Assembly: GCF_011043735.1 (NCBI RefSeq)
Contig: NZ_JAAKGV010000009.1
Location: 1-64,000 of the forward strand
Reading direction: 5' to 3'
Length of the DNA: 64,000 nucleotides
Origin: Methylobacterium sp. DB0501
GTDB taxonomy: Bacteria; Pseudomonadota; Alphaproteobacteria; Rhizobiales; Beijerinckiaceae
The notes under the pieces are model-generated. The model saw only the letters and a program-made list of their open reading frames with translations, was not told where the DNA came from and ran no database searches. How positions within the stretch are numbered: position 1 is the first letter of the stretch; each line of letters starts with the position of its first letter. This document shows positions 24,871 through 34,740 of this stretch, in pieces. Both the position numbers and the translations under genes were made by a program.

Positions 24871-25653
24871 ATGCTCGCCCCCTCGCCCACCCGTCCCGAG
24901 GCCGTCGCGGTCCGCGACCTGCACAAGCATTTCGGCCACCTCGAGGTCCTGCGCGGCGTCTCGCTTTCGGCTCGGGAGGGCGAGGTGGTGGCGATCCTCG
25001 GTTCGTCCGGCTCCGGCAAGTCGACGCTTCTGCGCTGCATCAACCTGCTGGAGGTGCCGGAAGCCGGCGAGGTCGTGATCGGCGACGAGCCCGTGGCCTG
25101 GCGCCCCCGGCGCGGCGGCCGGGTGCCGGCGGATCGCGCCCAGGTCGACCGCATCCGCTCGCGGGTCGGCATGGTGTTTCAGAGCTTCAACCTCTGGTCC
25201 CATCGCACGGTTCTGGAGAACGTGATCGAGGCGCCTGTCCACGTCCTGGGGCGAAAAAAGGCCGAATGCGTCGCCGAGGCCGAGAGCCTGCTCGCCAAGG
25301 TCGGCATCGCCGACAAGCGCGACCACTACCCTGCCCACCTCTCCGGCGGCCAGCAGCAGCGCGCCGCCATCGCCCGCGCGCTCGCCATGCATCCGCGGGT
25401 GCTGCTCTTCGACGAGCCGACCTCCGCCCTCGATCCCGAGCGCGTCGCCGAGGTGTTGCGGGTGATGCGGGCCCTCGCCGAAGAGGGCCGCACCATGCTG
25501 GTCGTCACCCACGAGATGGCCTTCGCCCGCGACGTCGCCCACCGGGTGGTGTTCCTGCACGAGGGGCGGATCCTGGAGGACGGGCCGTCGGAGCAGGTCT
25601 TCACCGCACCGCAATCGGAGCGGTTCCGGCAGTTCCTGGCGCGGGGGGAGTGA
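24871..25653 (+). CDS. Polar amino-acid ABC transporter ATP-binding protein (HisP/OccP type)
   Basis: 260 residues. Walker A GSSGSGKST, Q-loop VGMVFQSFNLWSH, signature LSGGQQQRAAIARALAM, Walker B VLLFDEPTSALD and H-loop VVTHEMAFARDV are all intact. The SFNLWSH and HVLGRKKAE features fit the HisP branch. It powers the importer encoded just upstream. The stop codon (25651-25653) falls inside the end of dispersed repeat copy B, so the final GE residues and the stop come from the repeat edge. Confidence 0.94.
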   Translation: MLAPSPTRPEAVAVRDLHKHFGHLEVLRGVSLSAREGEVVAILGSSGSGKSTLLRCINLLEVPEAGEVVIGDEPVAWRPRRGGRVPADRAQVDRIRSRVGMVFQSFNLWSHRTVLENVIEAPVHVLGRKKAECVAEAESLLAKVGIADKRDHYPAHLSGGQQQRAAIARALAMHPRVLLFDEPTSALDPERVAEVLRVMRALAEEGRTMLVVTHEMAFARDVAHRVVFLHEGRILEDGPSEQVFTAPQSERFRQFLARGE

Positions 25654-25703
25654 TACGAAGTCCGGAAGCCCCCTTCCAGCATTCGTATCACCAGCCCGCG
25701 CGG
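25650..25703 (-). repeat. Dispersed hairpin repeat family 1, copy B (short)
   Basis: A 42-nt hairpin (25650-25691), GTGATACGAAGTCCGGA against the imperfect TCCAGCATTCGTATCAC, followed by 12 bases (CAGCCCGCGCGG) of the arm seen in copies A and C. GTGA at its first bases supplies the stop codon of the ABC ATPase, just as the same end of copy A supplies the stop of the heparinase-like gene. Confidence 0.7.
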
Positions 25704-25763
25704 TCGAGGGGGGCGTGCCGGCTTCGAGATCGGCCGAACAAGCCCCGGAGCGGCTCCGCCGGT

Positions 25764-27980
25764 TCAGCCGTAATGGTATGGCTGTGGACGGAAGCGGCCG
25801 ATCAACGAACCGATCAACGGCACCGTGCGCAATCCCGTCGGAAGATGCATTTGCAGCGTGTGATACTGCCCGGTCGTGACCACGCGATGAGGCGCCGTGG
25901 GCGGAAGGTCGGCTAGGGCGTTCAGGACGCGCTCGATGAACCATGGCTTGAGATGCGTCGCCTTGGTCAGTTCTGCGACTGACAACGACGTCTTCATCGG
26001 GCCGACCAACGAAGACAGGATCAGACGTGCATCGTCCGCGATGTAGGCGTCAGGATTCTTCTCGGGATCCCCTTCGAATATCCCGTCGAGGTCACTGGGC
26101 AGCTCCCAGCCGGTGATCTGGTCGCGACGGACGAGGTCGGAGAGAATGGCCAGCTCGACGACCTTGAGAGCGCGGCTTTGACCGATCCACAATAAAAAGT
26201 CCGCGGTCAGGCGCAGCTCGGCTTTTGCAAGCTGCGCGTTGATCAGCGGTGTCTTGACGGCGGTGAACCGACCTTTGATCCGCCCCATGAGGTGCTGGAA
26301 CTCCTTGCCGGTCATCCGCGGCCAGGGCGGCAAGCCGACAGGTCTGAGGGCTTCGCCGACGAGCGGCACGATCTTGAACGCAACGTCGGCCGCTGTCTCG
26401 CTGCCGGAGGAGTCCGCGGTTCGGTTCGGCCCATTCCCGGCCCCTGCGCGGGGTGGGCCTTCCTTGCTGGGCAACCCGAAGGTGGTCTCGAGGAAGCGCT
26501 GGCAGTTGCGGCGTCCCAATTGGAAGTCATGGGCACGGAACTCCTCGTGCAGGAAGCCCCCGAACCCGCCGAGCAGGCCGCACGCGATCGGAAACCGCGC
26601 AGGCTCCTGCCCTTCGACCGAACGCCGGGGCGAAACCAGGAAGCGGCTGCGATCCCTCGGATCCATCGCGGCGCCGAGTTCGGAGGCCCGGAATCGGGCT
26701 TGGTTGATCAGCGTTGGAAACAGGGCTCGCAGCACCGCGACGACTTCCGCCGGTGGTTGTCCTTCGCCCAGGAAGGCGGGTGGGTCTGGAAATGGCGCGA
26801 CCATGATGACGGCCCGATCCGCGTCGGCGCCGGTCTTTCTTTTTTCTTCTCTTTCCGATTCCCAGCCCCACAAAGAATATTCGACGAAATCGAACGGGCT
26901 GTTGTTGACGACGCCGCCGTCCACGCTCAAAAATTTATAATTGCTTTGCAAGTCGATGTTTTTAGGGAACTTGGCTTCGATCTTTTGGGTGGTCCAGGGC
27001 AGAGGATAATTCCGGTCCTCGTATTGGCCGAATGGCGTGTCGATCGGACGTGGCGCGAGGCCGCCCGGAAACGCGGCCGACGCGATCGCGGTGTTTCCAT
27101 AGGATTGCCACGTGTCCGGAATCTGGTCATCCGCCGTCTTCGGAAGCGTGTGGGCGTCCAGCGTGATGCACTTGTCGGTGGCGAGCCAAGATGTCTTTGG
27201 CCAGCTATGGCTGCCGACCCCGCGTATCTTATAATGAAGTCGGTCTCCATGCGTCATCATATCGTACTGAGCGTTGCCAAAATTGACCGTGAATGGAATT
27301 CCTCTTAAATTTGTGACGGTCATGAAAACGTGCATCTCTTCAGACAGAAACTGTATATTTTTATCTGATATCTGACCGCCTGGTATCTGATTATTTGTGG
27401 TATTTATAGTTTCTGATAAGTATTTTGCATCGTATCCAGGAAATTCGAGTGCTTTCGTCTTTATCTCATCCAGGAGGGCGGCGTTGAGGATCGACTGCAC
27501 GACCCCGGGGGGATGGGCGTGCGATCCGGCGTCATGAGTCGGACCGGGCACTGCCAAGTCGTCGTTCCCGAGCAGGTCCATGTTGCCGCTGTCCGAGCCC
27601 GCCACCATGGTCGGGCGGATCACCCAAGTCTCGTACAGGCTCGGCAGAACGCAGCGGATGCGCTGGATTCGATCCCGGGGAGCATCCTGCGCGACCCGCA
27701 TTTCCGCGTCGGACAAAGGCTGGGGCCGCAGGCCGCGCGCCATGGCCACGACGCCCAGCGCGCCTGTGATCGCCCCGGCCGAAGCCCCAGCGATCGTGCG
27801 GATCTTCACTTCGTGCGCGGGGGCGCCCTTGCCGCGCGCGTCCTCCCAGGACTGGAGGGCCTGCATCAGGAAGTCGATGACACCGGCCGTATAGGCGCCG
27901 GCGGAGATGGCGCCGGCGAGGGCCAGCCCGATCTCGAAATCCGGGCGCTGTCCGGTGCAGGGCTGCGGCATCTCGCTCAT
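25764..27980 (-). CDS. Large patatin-like phospholipase family protein
   Basis: 738 residues. A predicted lipid acyl hydrolase: GLALAGAISAGAYTAGVIDFL (residues 18-38) is the glycine-rich oxyanion region, G65-A-S67-A-G69 holds the nucleophile serine, and the D354-G-G motif (VDGGVVNNSPFDFVEYSLWGW) supplies the catalytic Asp. The ~380 residues after it have no motif I can name, making this much longer than a simple patatin. No signal peptide. ATG at 27980 is chosen for a GAGG ribosome site 9 bases upstream. The central part (about 26,820-27,480) is visibly richer in A/T than its neighbours, and the upstream 250 bases are strongly AT-rich, suggesting horizontal acquisition. Confidence 0.82.
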   Translation of the reverse strand: MSEMPQPCTGQRPDFEIGLALAGAISAGAYTAGVIDFLMQALQSWEDARGKGAPAHEVKIRTIAGASAGAITGALGVVAMARGLRPQPLSDAEMRVAQDAPRDRIQRIRCVLPSLYETWVIRPTMVAGSDSGNMDLLGNDDLAVPGPTHDAGSHAHPPGVVQSILNAALLDEIKTKALEFPGYDAKYLSETINTTNNQIPGGQISDKNIQFLSEEMHVFMTVTNLRGIPFTVNFGNAQYDMMTHGDRLHYKIRGVGSHSWPKTSWLATDKCITLDAHTLPKTADDQIPDTWQSYGNTAIASAAFPGGLAPRPIDTPFGQYEDRNYPLPWTTQKIEAKFPKNIDLQSNYKFLSVDGGVVNNSPFDFVEYSLWGWESEREEKRKTGADADRAVIMVAPFPDPPAFLGEGQPPAEVVAVLRALFPTLINQARFRASELGAAMDPRDRSRFLVSPRRSVEGQEPARFPIACGLLGGFGGFLHEEFRAHDFQLGRRNCQRFLETTFGLPSKEGPPRAGAGNGPNRTADSSGSETAADVAFKIVPLVGEALRPVGLPPWPRMTGKEFQHLMGRIKGRFTAVKTPLINAQLAKAELRLTADFLLWIGQSRALKVVELAILSDLVRRDQITGWELPSDLDGIFEGDPEKNPDAYIADDARLILSSLVGPMKTSLSVAELTKATHLKPWFIERVLNALADLPPTAPHRVVTTGQYHTLQMHLPTGLRTVPLIGSLIGRFRPQPYHYG

Positions 27981-28276
27981 TTCAACGCCTCGATGATCGG
28001 AAGTCATCCACGACGGCCCCGTAATGACTCGCAGCACAGTGTATCGCCAAAATGAATGATCGCAATATCCAGCTTGATTGCCTATACGGGTGTGGACCGT
28101 AGCAATAAACGCGCGGCAACAATATCTTACACACTAAATATAAAATTGGCAGATGAGGATACGAATTAGTAACTTGAGAATTTAAATAAGCGCATCAGAG
28201 ATAAATACAAATCAAAATGTCGTAATTTACATATAGAGATAGATATAAATAACATGCCATGATTTTGAAAGGAGAT
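27981..28276. other. AT-rich island upstream of the patatin gene
   Basis: The ~220 bases from 28050 to 28270 are dominated by A/T runs (for example AACACACTAAATATAAAATT-like and ATATAGAGATAGATATAAAT-like stretches), in sharp contrast to the >65% GC around them. I see no convincing gene. It must contain the patatin promoter (minus strand) and may contain a plus-strand transcript ending at the terminator at 28277. Probably acquired DNA. Confidence 0.6.
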
Positions 28277-28304
28277 GCGAGGCGCCTTTCGGCGCCTCGC
28301 TTTT
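28277..28304 (+). terminator. Strong rho-independent terminator (plus strand)
   Basis: GCGAGGCGCC (28277-28286), TTTC loop, GGCGCCTCGC (28291-28300), then TTTT. The perfect 10-bp stem and T-tract point to the plus strand, yet no recognised plus-strand gene precedes it; the nearest upstream plus-strand gene ends at 25653. Confidence 0.75.
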
Positions 28305-28451
28305 CATCGTCCGCTTGAAACTTCAATGTGACAGCGCAACGCTCCGAGAGCGCCGGCCGGTGCCCCCTGCCCTCGTCCCCGCCGCGCGTGCGGCCACCGC
28401 CGCGGCACACCGGCCGGCCGCGAGCCGGCGCGCCGACGGAGGCGGGTCCCG

Positions 28452-28961
28452 TCACCCCCGCGTCATCACCACGTCCAGCTGCGGCTTCTGGTTGATCGTC
28501 TGGAACACCACGCAGTAGCGCTCGGTGAGCTTCAGCAACTGGTCCAGCTTCTCCTGCGGCGCATCCGAGTCGACCTCGAAGCTCATCCGGATCGCCCGGA
28601 AGCCGACCGGCGCGCCCTTGTCGACGCCCAGGGTACCGCGGAAATCGAGGTCGCCCTCGGCTTTCACCACGCCCTTGCGCAGCGGGATCTCGAGAGCGGT
28701 CGCCACCGCCTTCAGGGTCACGCCGGCGCAGGCGACCAGCGCCTCGAGCAGCATGTCGCCGGAGCAGAGCTCGGCGCCCGAGCCGCCGCTCGCCGGGTGG
28801 AGGCCCGCCACCGCCAGGGCCCGGCCGGTCTCGACCTTGCAGGCGATGCCGCCGTCGTCCAGCGACCCCTGCGCCTTCAGGGTGATGACGGCCGCATCCG
28901 GGTCGGTGCGGTAGCGGTCCTTGATCGGGGCCTGGAGCGAGCGCAGTTCGGTGGCGTCCAT
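28452..28961 (-). CDS. OsmC family protein
   Basis: 169 residues. The OsmC/Ohr fold is indicated by the SGDMLLEALVACAGVTLKAV helix with its conserved cysteine, the strand pattern VKAEGDLDFRGTLGV and the C-terminal ERYCVVFQTINQKPQL with the second cysteine. These two cysteines are the peroxide-reactive pair in related peroxidases. ATG at 28961 has a GGGAGGACACCCC ribosome site. It lies 76 bases after a sulfonate-type ABC operon on the same strand and may be its last gene. Confidence 0.88.
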   Translation of the reverse strand: MDATELRSLQAPIKDRYRTDPDAAVITLKAQGSLDDGGIACKVETGRALAVAGLHPASGGSGAELCSGDMLLEALVACAGVTLKAVATALEIPLRKGVVKAEGDLDFRGTLGVDKGAPVGFRAIRMSFEVDSDAPQEKLDQLLKLTERYCVVFQTINQKPQLDVVMTRG

Positions 28962-29037
28962 GGGGTGTCCTCCCGGTTTATGGGCGAACGGCTTAGCATC
29001 CGGCGGCCGCCTCGTGCCAGGGCATGCGGCGAGGCGT

Positions 29038-29820
29038 TCACCACCACAGGGCGGGGGCATCGGGCCTTGCCCTGTCGGCCTCGCCCTCCGGGCGCAACGA
29101 GCGGTCGAGGCTCGCCAGGATGGTGCGGGCGGCGGCCTCGCTGCCCGGCGAGGAGGGCTGGCGCGGGCGGCTCAGGGGCAGCGGGATCGTATCGTCGATC
29201 CGGCCGGGCTTCGGGCGCAGAACCACGGCGCGGTCGGCGAGCGCCACCGCCTCGGCGACGTCGTGGGTGACGAGGAGCACGGTCGGCCGGCTCTCCTCCC
29301 ACAAGGAGAGCAGGTGGCGGTGCAGCCCGGCCCGGGTCAGGGCGTCGAGGGCCGAGAACGGCTCGTCGAGGAGCAGCACCTTCGGGGCGGCGACGAAGGC
29401 GCGGGCGATCGCCACCCGCTGCTGCTGGCCGCCCGACAGGTCGCGCGGCCAGCGCCCGGCATGCTCGGCGAGGCCGACGCGCTCCAGGGCATGGGCGACC
29501 CGGGACCGGCGCTCCGCCCTGGGCAAGCCGTCGAGACCGAACCCGACATTGTCGGCGACGCTGAGCCAGGGCAGCAGCCGCGGCTCCTGGAACACGATGC
29601 CGACGCCCGGATGCGGAGAGGCGATCGCCTCGCCGTCGAGGCTGATGCCCCCGGCGCTCGCCCGGTCGAGCCCGGCGATCAGGCGCAGCAAGGTGGTCTT
29701 GCCGCAGCCCGAGCCGCCGATCAGCGCCACGATCTCCCCGGCCCGCACCTCCAGCGAGAGGTCGGCGAGCGCCCGCGTGCCGTCGGCATAGGTCTTCGAC
29801 AGCCGGTCGAGGATCAGCAT
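29038..29820 (-). CDS. ABC transporter ATP-binding protein, sulfonate/nitrate/taurine type
   Basis: 260 residues. Walker A GGSGCGKTT, Q-loop GIVFQEPRLLPWLSVADNV, signature LSGGQQQRVAIARAFVAAP, Walker B VLLLDEPFSALD and H-loop LVTHDVAEAVAL are intact; RLLPWLSV is typical of the SsuB/TauB/NrtD branch. It follows the permease gene with one base between the permease stop and this ATG. Third gene of a binding-protein, permease, ATPase operon. The substrate (alkanesulfonate, taurine or another) cannot be fixed. Confidence 0.9.
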   Translation of the reverse strand: MLILDRLSKTYADGTRALADLSLEVRAGEIVALIGGSGCGKTTLLRLIAGLDRASAGGISLDGEAIASPHPGVGIVFQEPRLLPWLSVADNVGFGLDGLPRAERRSRVAHALERVGLAEHAGRWPRDLSGGQQQRVAIARAFVAAPKVLLLDEPFSALDALTRAGLHRHLLSLWEESRPTVLLVTHDVAEAVALADRAVVLRPKPGRIDDTIPLPLSRPRQPSSPGSEAAARTILASLDRSLRPEGEADRARPDAPALWW

Positions 29821-29821
29821 C

Positions 29822-30661
29822 TCAGAGGGACTCCCGCGCGGTGTCCTGCCAGCGCGCCAGGGGCGAGGTCAGCCCGACGAGCACCGCGTCGCAGAGCTTG
29901 CCCAGGCCTGCGAAGGCCAGGATCGCCGCGACGATCTGGTCCGGCTTGCCGAGCTGCTGGCCGTCGAGGAGGAGATAGCCGAGGCCCTCCGAGGCGCCGA
30001 GCAGCTCGGCCGCCGCCACGAACATGAAGCCGAGCCCGAGCCCCGTGCGGAGCGCCACCAGGGTCGCCGGCAGGACCGCCGGCAGCAGGATGCGCCGGGC
30101 GAGCGCGGGGCGCGAGAGCCGGAAGACCCGTCCGACCTCGACGAGCTTGCGGTCGACCCCCGCGATGGCGCCCGCCACCCCGAGATAGACCGGAAAGAAC
30201 ACCCCCACGGCGATGAGGGTGATCTTCGAGGCCTCGAAGATGCCGAACCACAGGATGAAGAGCGGCACCCAGGCGATCGAGGGGATCGCCCGCAGGGCCT
30301 GGAGGCTCGGATCGATCAGGCGCCGCACCAAGGGCAGGGTGCCGGTGAGCGCCCCGACCGCGATGCCGGCGAGCGCCCCGAAGCCGAACCCGGCCGCGAC
30401 CCGGGTGAGACTCGCGAGAACGTGAGTCCAGAGTTCGCCGCTTTCCGCCAGGCCCCACAGGGTGGCGAGGACCCGGCTCGGCGGCGGCACCAGCCGCCCC
30501 TGCGCCAGGCCCGCCCGCACCGCCGCCTCCCAGCCGAGGGCCAGGGCGAGCGGCAGGGCGAGCCCGGCGAGCCCCCGCCCGCCGTGCAGGCGCCAGGATC
30601 GCCGCGAGGGTGTCCCGGCCGGCGCAGTCGCGGCGGTGAGCGCCCCGGCGTCCGGCCTCAC
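29822..30661 (-). CDS. ABC transporter permease, sulfonate/nitrate/taurine type
   Basis: 279 residues with about six membrane helices. GRLVPPPSRVLATLWGLAESGELWTH and LRAIPSIAWVPLFILWFGIFEASK are hallmarks of SsuC/TauC permeases; the coupling loop has [21 protein letters not shown]. The GTG at 30661 overlaps the stop of the binding-protein gene (GTGA). It is translationally coupled to both neighbours. Confidence 0.9.
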   Translation of the reverse strand: MRPDAGALTAATAPAGTPSRRSWRLHGGRGLAGLALPLALALGWEAAVRAGLAQGRLVPPPSRVLATLWGLAESGELWTHVLASLTRVAAGFGFGALAGIAVGALTGTLPLVRRLIDPSLQALRAIPSIAWVPLFILWFGIFEASKITLIAVGVFFPVYLGVAGAIAGVDRKLVEVGRVFRLSRPALARRILLPAVLPATLVALRTGLGLGFMFVAAAELLGASEGLGYLLLDGQQLGKPDQIVAAILAFAGLGKLCDAVLVGLTSPLARWQDTARESL

Positions 30662-31641
30662 GGCGCCGCCGGCCCGAAGCGCGGGTCGATCAGCGCCTGG
30701 ACCGCGGCGCCGACATCGGTGCCGGCCGGGATCACCCCGGCATCGAGGAGCGCGGTGCCGGCATCGAGGATCGTCTCGGCCTGGAGCTTGCCGATGACCG
30801 GCTGCGACAGGTCGGTGCGCTCGAGCTGGCGGGCCACCACCGGCTCGGGGAGCTTCGTCGCCGCCACCAGGATCCGCGTCAGCTCCTTCGGGTCGGCGAG
30901 CGCGATTTTCCGCGCCTCCTCGTAGGCGGCCAGCACCGTGCGGGTCAGGTCGGGGTTCTGCCTGGCGAAGTCCTCGCGGACGTTGAGCACGCCCCAGGTA
31001 TTGGCGGCGGGGTCGCGGTGGAAGAGCACGTCGCCGTTCTCGATCTCGGCCGCCGCCATGATCGGGTCGAGGCCGGCCCAGGCATCGACGTCGCCGCGGT
31101 CCAGCGCCGTGCGCCCGTCGGGATGCTGGAGCAGCACCAGCTTCACGTCGCGCTCGGTCAGGCCGGCGCCGCGCAAGGCCCGGATCAGGAAGATGTGCGG
31201 GTCGGTGCCGCGGGTGACGGCGACGCGGCGGCCCTTCAGGTCCTTGACCGCGGTGATGCCGGTATTGGGCCGGGTCACCAGCGCGGTCCATTCCGGCCGC
31301 GACGTGGCGTAGACCGCCTTGATCGGGTTGCCGTTGATCCGCGCCAGCAGGGCCGCCGCGCCGGCGGTCGAGCCGAAATCGATCGAGCCGGCATTGAGGA
31401 ATTCGAGCGCCTTGTTGGAGCCCAGCGACTGGACCCAACGCACCGTGATCCCCTGGGGCGCGAGCGCCTTCTCGACGAGGCCCTTGTCCTTCAGGACGAG
31501 GCTGACCGGGTTGTAGGTCGCCCAGTCGAGGCGCACTTCCTTGGCGGATTGCGCGAGCGCCGGACCGGCGGGGGCGAAGCAGAGGGCCCCGAGAGCGACG
31601 CCAGTTGCTGCCCCGATCAGCGCGCGACGGTGGATGCGCAT
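30658..31641 (-). CDS. Sulfonate-type ABC transporter periplasmic binding protein (SsuA-like)
   Basis: 327 residues. Signal peptide about 1-30 (MRIHRRALIGAATGVALGAL). The mature protein has the SsuA/NrtA layout: VRLDWATYNPVSLVLKDKGLVEKAL, VQSLGSNKALEFLNAGSIDFGSTAGAAALLA, KDLKGRRVAVTRGTDPHIFLIRAL and DAWAGLDPIMAAAE. Likely binds an organosulfonate; the ligand is unproven. First gene of the operon; it is divergent from glnD. Confidence 0.88.
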   Translation of the reverse strand: MRIHRRALIGAATGVALGALCFAPAGPALAQSAKEVRLDWATYNPVSLVLKDKGLVEKALAPQGITVRWVQSLGSNKALEFLNAGSIDFGSTAGAAALLARINGNPIKAVYATSRPEWTALVTRPNTGITAVKDLKGRRVAVTRGTDPHIFLIRALRGAGLTERDVKLVLLQHPDGRTALDRGDVDAWAGLDPIMAAAEIENGDVLFHRDPAANTWGVLNVREDFARQNPDLTRTVLAAYEEARKIALADPKELTRILVAATKLPEPVVARQLERTDLSQPVIGKLQAETILDAGTALLDAGVIPAGTDVGAAVQALIDPRFGPAAP

Positions 31642-31893
31642 CGTCTCTCCCCTTCGGTCACCCGCCCACCGGGCGGGGCGGGCCGGCGTCATAGCTAGGG
31701 CGCGCCGTTCGGAGTGTCAAACGATACGGCCGATGAAGCGGATTGGCCTTTTGGAGCGAACGCAGGCTCCTGTGGGCGCCTGTGCGCCGCGCGGAAGCGT
31801 TGGCTTTCCGCCGGCCGGAATGCGAAACAGGAAGCGACGCGACGGGACCCGGCCGCGCGCTCGTCCCCCGCTCCAGGCCCGAATCCGGCTGCC

Positions 31894-34740
31894 ATGTCCG
31901 AACTCGTCATCGACCCGTCCGACACCGACGCCGCCCTGCGCGCGCTGCTTGCCGGCATCGACCAGTCGCTCAGCGACCCGACCCGCCTGCGCGAGCGGCT
32001 GGTGCCGGAGCTGCGCCGCATCATCGAGGCCGGCCGCGCCGAGGCCGAACGGCGGCTGCTGGCCGACCGCGACGGCCATGCCTGCGCCGGCCTGATCTGC
32101 GCCCAGATGGATGCGGTGATCCGGGCGATCTACGACGCGGTGGTCAAGCGCCTCTACCGGGCCGACAACCCGACCGCGGCCGAGCAGATCGCCGTTGTGG
32201 CGACCGGCGGCTACGGCCGCGGCCTGCTGGCCCCGGGCTCCGACATCGATCTCCTGTTCCTCCTGCCCTACAAGCAGACCGCCTGGAGCGAGAGCGTCGT
32301 CGAGGCGATGCTCTACGTGCTGTGGGACCTGAAGCTGAAGGTCGGCCACGCCACCCGCTCGGTCGCCGAGTGCCTGCGCGAGGGCCGCGGCGACATGACG
32401 ATCCGCACCGCCCTCCTCGAATCGCGCTTCCTGTTCGGCGACCGGGCCCTGTTCACCGAGCTTGAGACCCGCTTCGACCGCGAGGTGGTGCAGGGCACGG
32501 CGGCCGAGTTCGTCGAGGCCAAGCTCAAGGAGCGCGACGCCCGGGTGCAGAAGAGCGGCGCCTCGCGCTACCTCGTCGAGCCCAACGTCAAGGACGGCAA
32601 GGGCGGGCTTCGCGACCTCAACACCCTGTTCTGGATCGCCAAGTACACGTTCCGGGTGAAGGAGGCGGCGGACCTCGTCGAGGCCGGCCTGTTCACCCCC
32701 GACGAATTGCGGCTGTTCGAGCGCTGCGACGAGTTCCTGTGGCGGGTGCGCTGCCACATGCACTTCGTTACCGGGCGCTCCGAGGAGCGGCTGTCGTTCG
32801 GGCTGCAGCCGCGCATCGCCGAGCGCCTGGATTACGGCGCCCGCGGCGGCCTCGCGGCGGTCGAGCGGTTCATGAAGTCGTACTTCCTGATCGCCAAGGA
32901 TGTCGGCGACCTCACGGCGATCGTCTGCGCCGAGATGGAGGCGCGCCACGCCAAGCGCCCGCCGGTGCTCGACCGCTGGCTGCGCCGATTCAAGCAGCAC
33001 TTCCGCGCGCCCGACCTCGAGGCGGACGATTTCCGCATCCATACCGGCCGTCTCGACGTCCGCGACGACGCCGCCTTCGAGCGCGACCCGGTCAACCTGA
33101 TCCGGCTGTTCTGGCTCTCCGACCGGCACGACCTCGCGATCCATCCCGATGCGAGCCGGCTCGCGACCCGCTCGCTCGCCCTGATCGGCCCGATGGTGCG
33201 GGTCGACCGCGAGGCCAACCGCCTCTTCATCGAGCTGCTCACCTCGCGGAACGCCCCCGAGACGGTCCTGCGGCACATGAACGAGACCGGGGTGCTCGGG
33301 CGCTTCGTGCCGGATTTCGGCCGCATCGTCGCGATGATGCAGTTCAACATGTACCACCACTTCACGGTGGACGAGCACCTGATCCGCTCGCTCGGCGTGC
33401 TGGCCAAGATCGAGGCCGGGGAGCTGGAGGACGAGCATCCGCTGGCCCACCGCATCGTCGGCACGATCCAGAACCGCCGCGCCCTCTACGTGGCGATGTT
33501 CCTGCACGACATCGCCAAGGGCCGGAAGGACGACCACTCGATCGCCGGCGCGGCGGTCGCCCGCAAGCTCGGGCCCCGCTTCGGGCTGGACGCCGCCGAG
33601 ACCAGCACCGTCGCGTGGCTCGTCGAGCACCACCTCCTGATGTCGATGACGGCGCAGAGCCGCGACCTCTCGGATCCGAAGACCATCGAGACCTTCGCGG
33701 GCGTGGTGCAGAGCCTGGAGCGGCTGAAGCTGCTCCTCGTCATCACCATCGCCGACATCAAGGCGGTGGGGCCCGGCACCTGGACCGCCTGGAAGGCGAC
33801 GCTTCTGCGCACCCTCTACTACGAGACCGAGATGGTCCTGTCGGGCGGGCGCTCGGAGATCCCGCGCACCGACCGGGTGCGGCTGATCCAGATGCGCCTG
33901 CGCGAGCAGCTGACGGACTGGACGGCCGAGGAGTTCGACGCCTACGCCGCCCGGCACTATCCCCATTACTGGCTCAAGGTCGATGCCGGGCGCCAGCTCA
34001 CGAACGCCCGCTTCATCCGGACGGCGGCCGAGGCCGGCAACACCGTCGCCACCGCCTTCGAGACCGACCCGTCGCGCGGGGTGACCGAACTCTGCGTCTA
34101 CTCCCCCGACCACCCGCGGCTGCTCGCCATCCTCACCGGCGCCTGCGCGGCCTCGGGCGGCAACATCGTCGACGCGCAGATCTTCACCACCGCCGACGGC
34201 TTCGTGCTCGACACCATCACCCTGTCGCGGGCCTTCGAGCGCGACGAGGACGAGCTGCGCCGGACCGGCCGCATCGCCACCGCGATCGAGCGGGCGCTGA
34301 AGGGCGAGATCCGCATCGCCGACCTCGTCGCCGACAAGCACCCGGTGAAGGACCGGCCGCGCACCTTCCAGGTCGCCCCGGATCTGTCGATCGACAACGC
34401 CCTCTCGGCCCGCGAGACGGTGCTGGAGATCTCCGGCCTCGACCGGCCGGGCCTCCTGTTCGACCTCACCTCGGCTTTGGGCCGGCTCAACCTCAACATC
34501 ACCTCGGCCCATGTCGCGACCTTCGGCGAGCGGGCGGTCGACGTGTTCTACGTCACCGACCTCACCGGCACGAAGGTGACCCAGCCCGACCGGCAGGCGA
34601 CGATCCGCCGGGCCGTGATGGCGGTGTTCGAGGCCGACCTGCCCCGGGGCGGCCAGGGCCGCCGCAGCGCCAAGGGAACGCATCAGGGAGCCCTTAAGGA
34701 CGAGCCGAGCGAGACGGCTCCTGCCGCCGGCGAAGCTTGA
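31894..34740 (+). CDS. glnD: [Protein-PII] uridylyltransferase/uridylyl-removing enzyme GlnD
   Basis: 948 residues from the ATG at 31894; earlier starts would add 60 residues of low coding quality. Bifunctional nitrogen sensor that uridylylates PII. Nucleotidyltransferase site G105-G-Y-G-R-G110 with D117 and D119 ([10 protein letters not shown]). HD domain near residue 538 (LHDIAKG) for uridylyl removal. Two C-terminal ACT domains from about residue 733 ([20 protein letters not shown]) and 845 ([20 protein letters not shown]) that sense glutamine. Cytosolic. grpE follows 52 bases downstream. Confidence 0.96.
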   Translation: MSELVIDPSDTDAALRALLAGIDQSLSDPTRLRERLVPELRRIIEAGRAEAERRLLADRDGHACAGLICAQMDAVIRAIYDAVVKRLYRADNPTAAEQIAVVATGGYGRGLLAPGSDIDLLFLLPYKQTAWSESVVEAMLYVLWDLKLKVGHATRSVAECLREGRGDMTIRTALLESRFLFGDRALFTELETRFDREVVQGTAAEFVEAKLKERDARVQKSGASRYLVEPNVKDGKGGLRDLNTLFWIAKYTFRVKEAADLVEAGLFTPDELRLFERCDEFLWRVRCHMHFVTGRSEERLSFGLQPRIAERLDYGARGGLAAVERFMKSYFLIAKDVGDLTAIVCAEMEARHAKRPPVLDRWLRRFKQHFRAPDLEADDFRIHTGRLDVRDDAAFERDPVNLIRLFWLSDRHDLAIHPDASRLATRSLALIGPMVRVDREANRLFIELLTSRNAPETVLRHMNETGVLGRFVPDFGRIVAMMQFNMYHHFTVDEHLIRSLGVLAKIEAGELEDEHPLAHRIVGTIQNRRALYVAMFLHDIAKGRKDDHSIAGAAVARKLGPRFGLDAAETSTVAWLVEHHLLMSMTAQSRDLSDPKTIETFAGVVQSLERLKLLLVITIADIKAVGPGTWTAWKATLLRTLYYETEMVLSGGRSEIPRTDRVRLIQMRLREQLTDWTAEEFDAYAARHYPHYWLKVDAGRQLTNARFIRTAAEAGNTVATAFETDPSRGVTELCVYSPDHPRLLAILTGACAASGGNIVDAQIFTTADGFVLDTITLSRAFERDEDELRRTGRIATAIERALKGEIRIADLVADKHPVKDRPRTFQVAPDLSIDNALSARETVLEISGLDRPGLLFDLTSALGRLNLNITSAHVATFGERAVDVFYVTDLTGTKVTQPDRQATIRRAVMAVFEADLPRGGQGRRSAKGTHQGALKDEPSETAPAAGEA

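Noticed and set aside
25764..27980. CBASS-type effector reading of the patatin-like protein
   Set aside because: No cyclase, ubiquitin-like or sensor gene is adjacent, and the protein is about twice the size of CapV-type effectors.
28052..28105. Sixteen-codon plus-strand peptide in the AT-rich island
   Set aside because: No ribosome site and far from the terminator; an AT-rich zone yields such short frames by chance.
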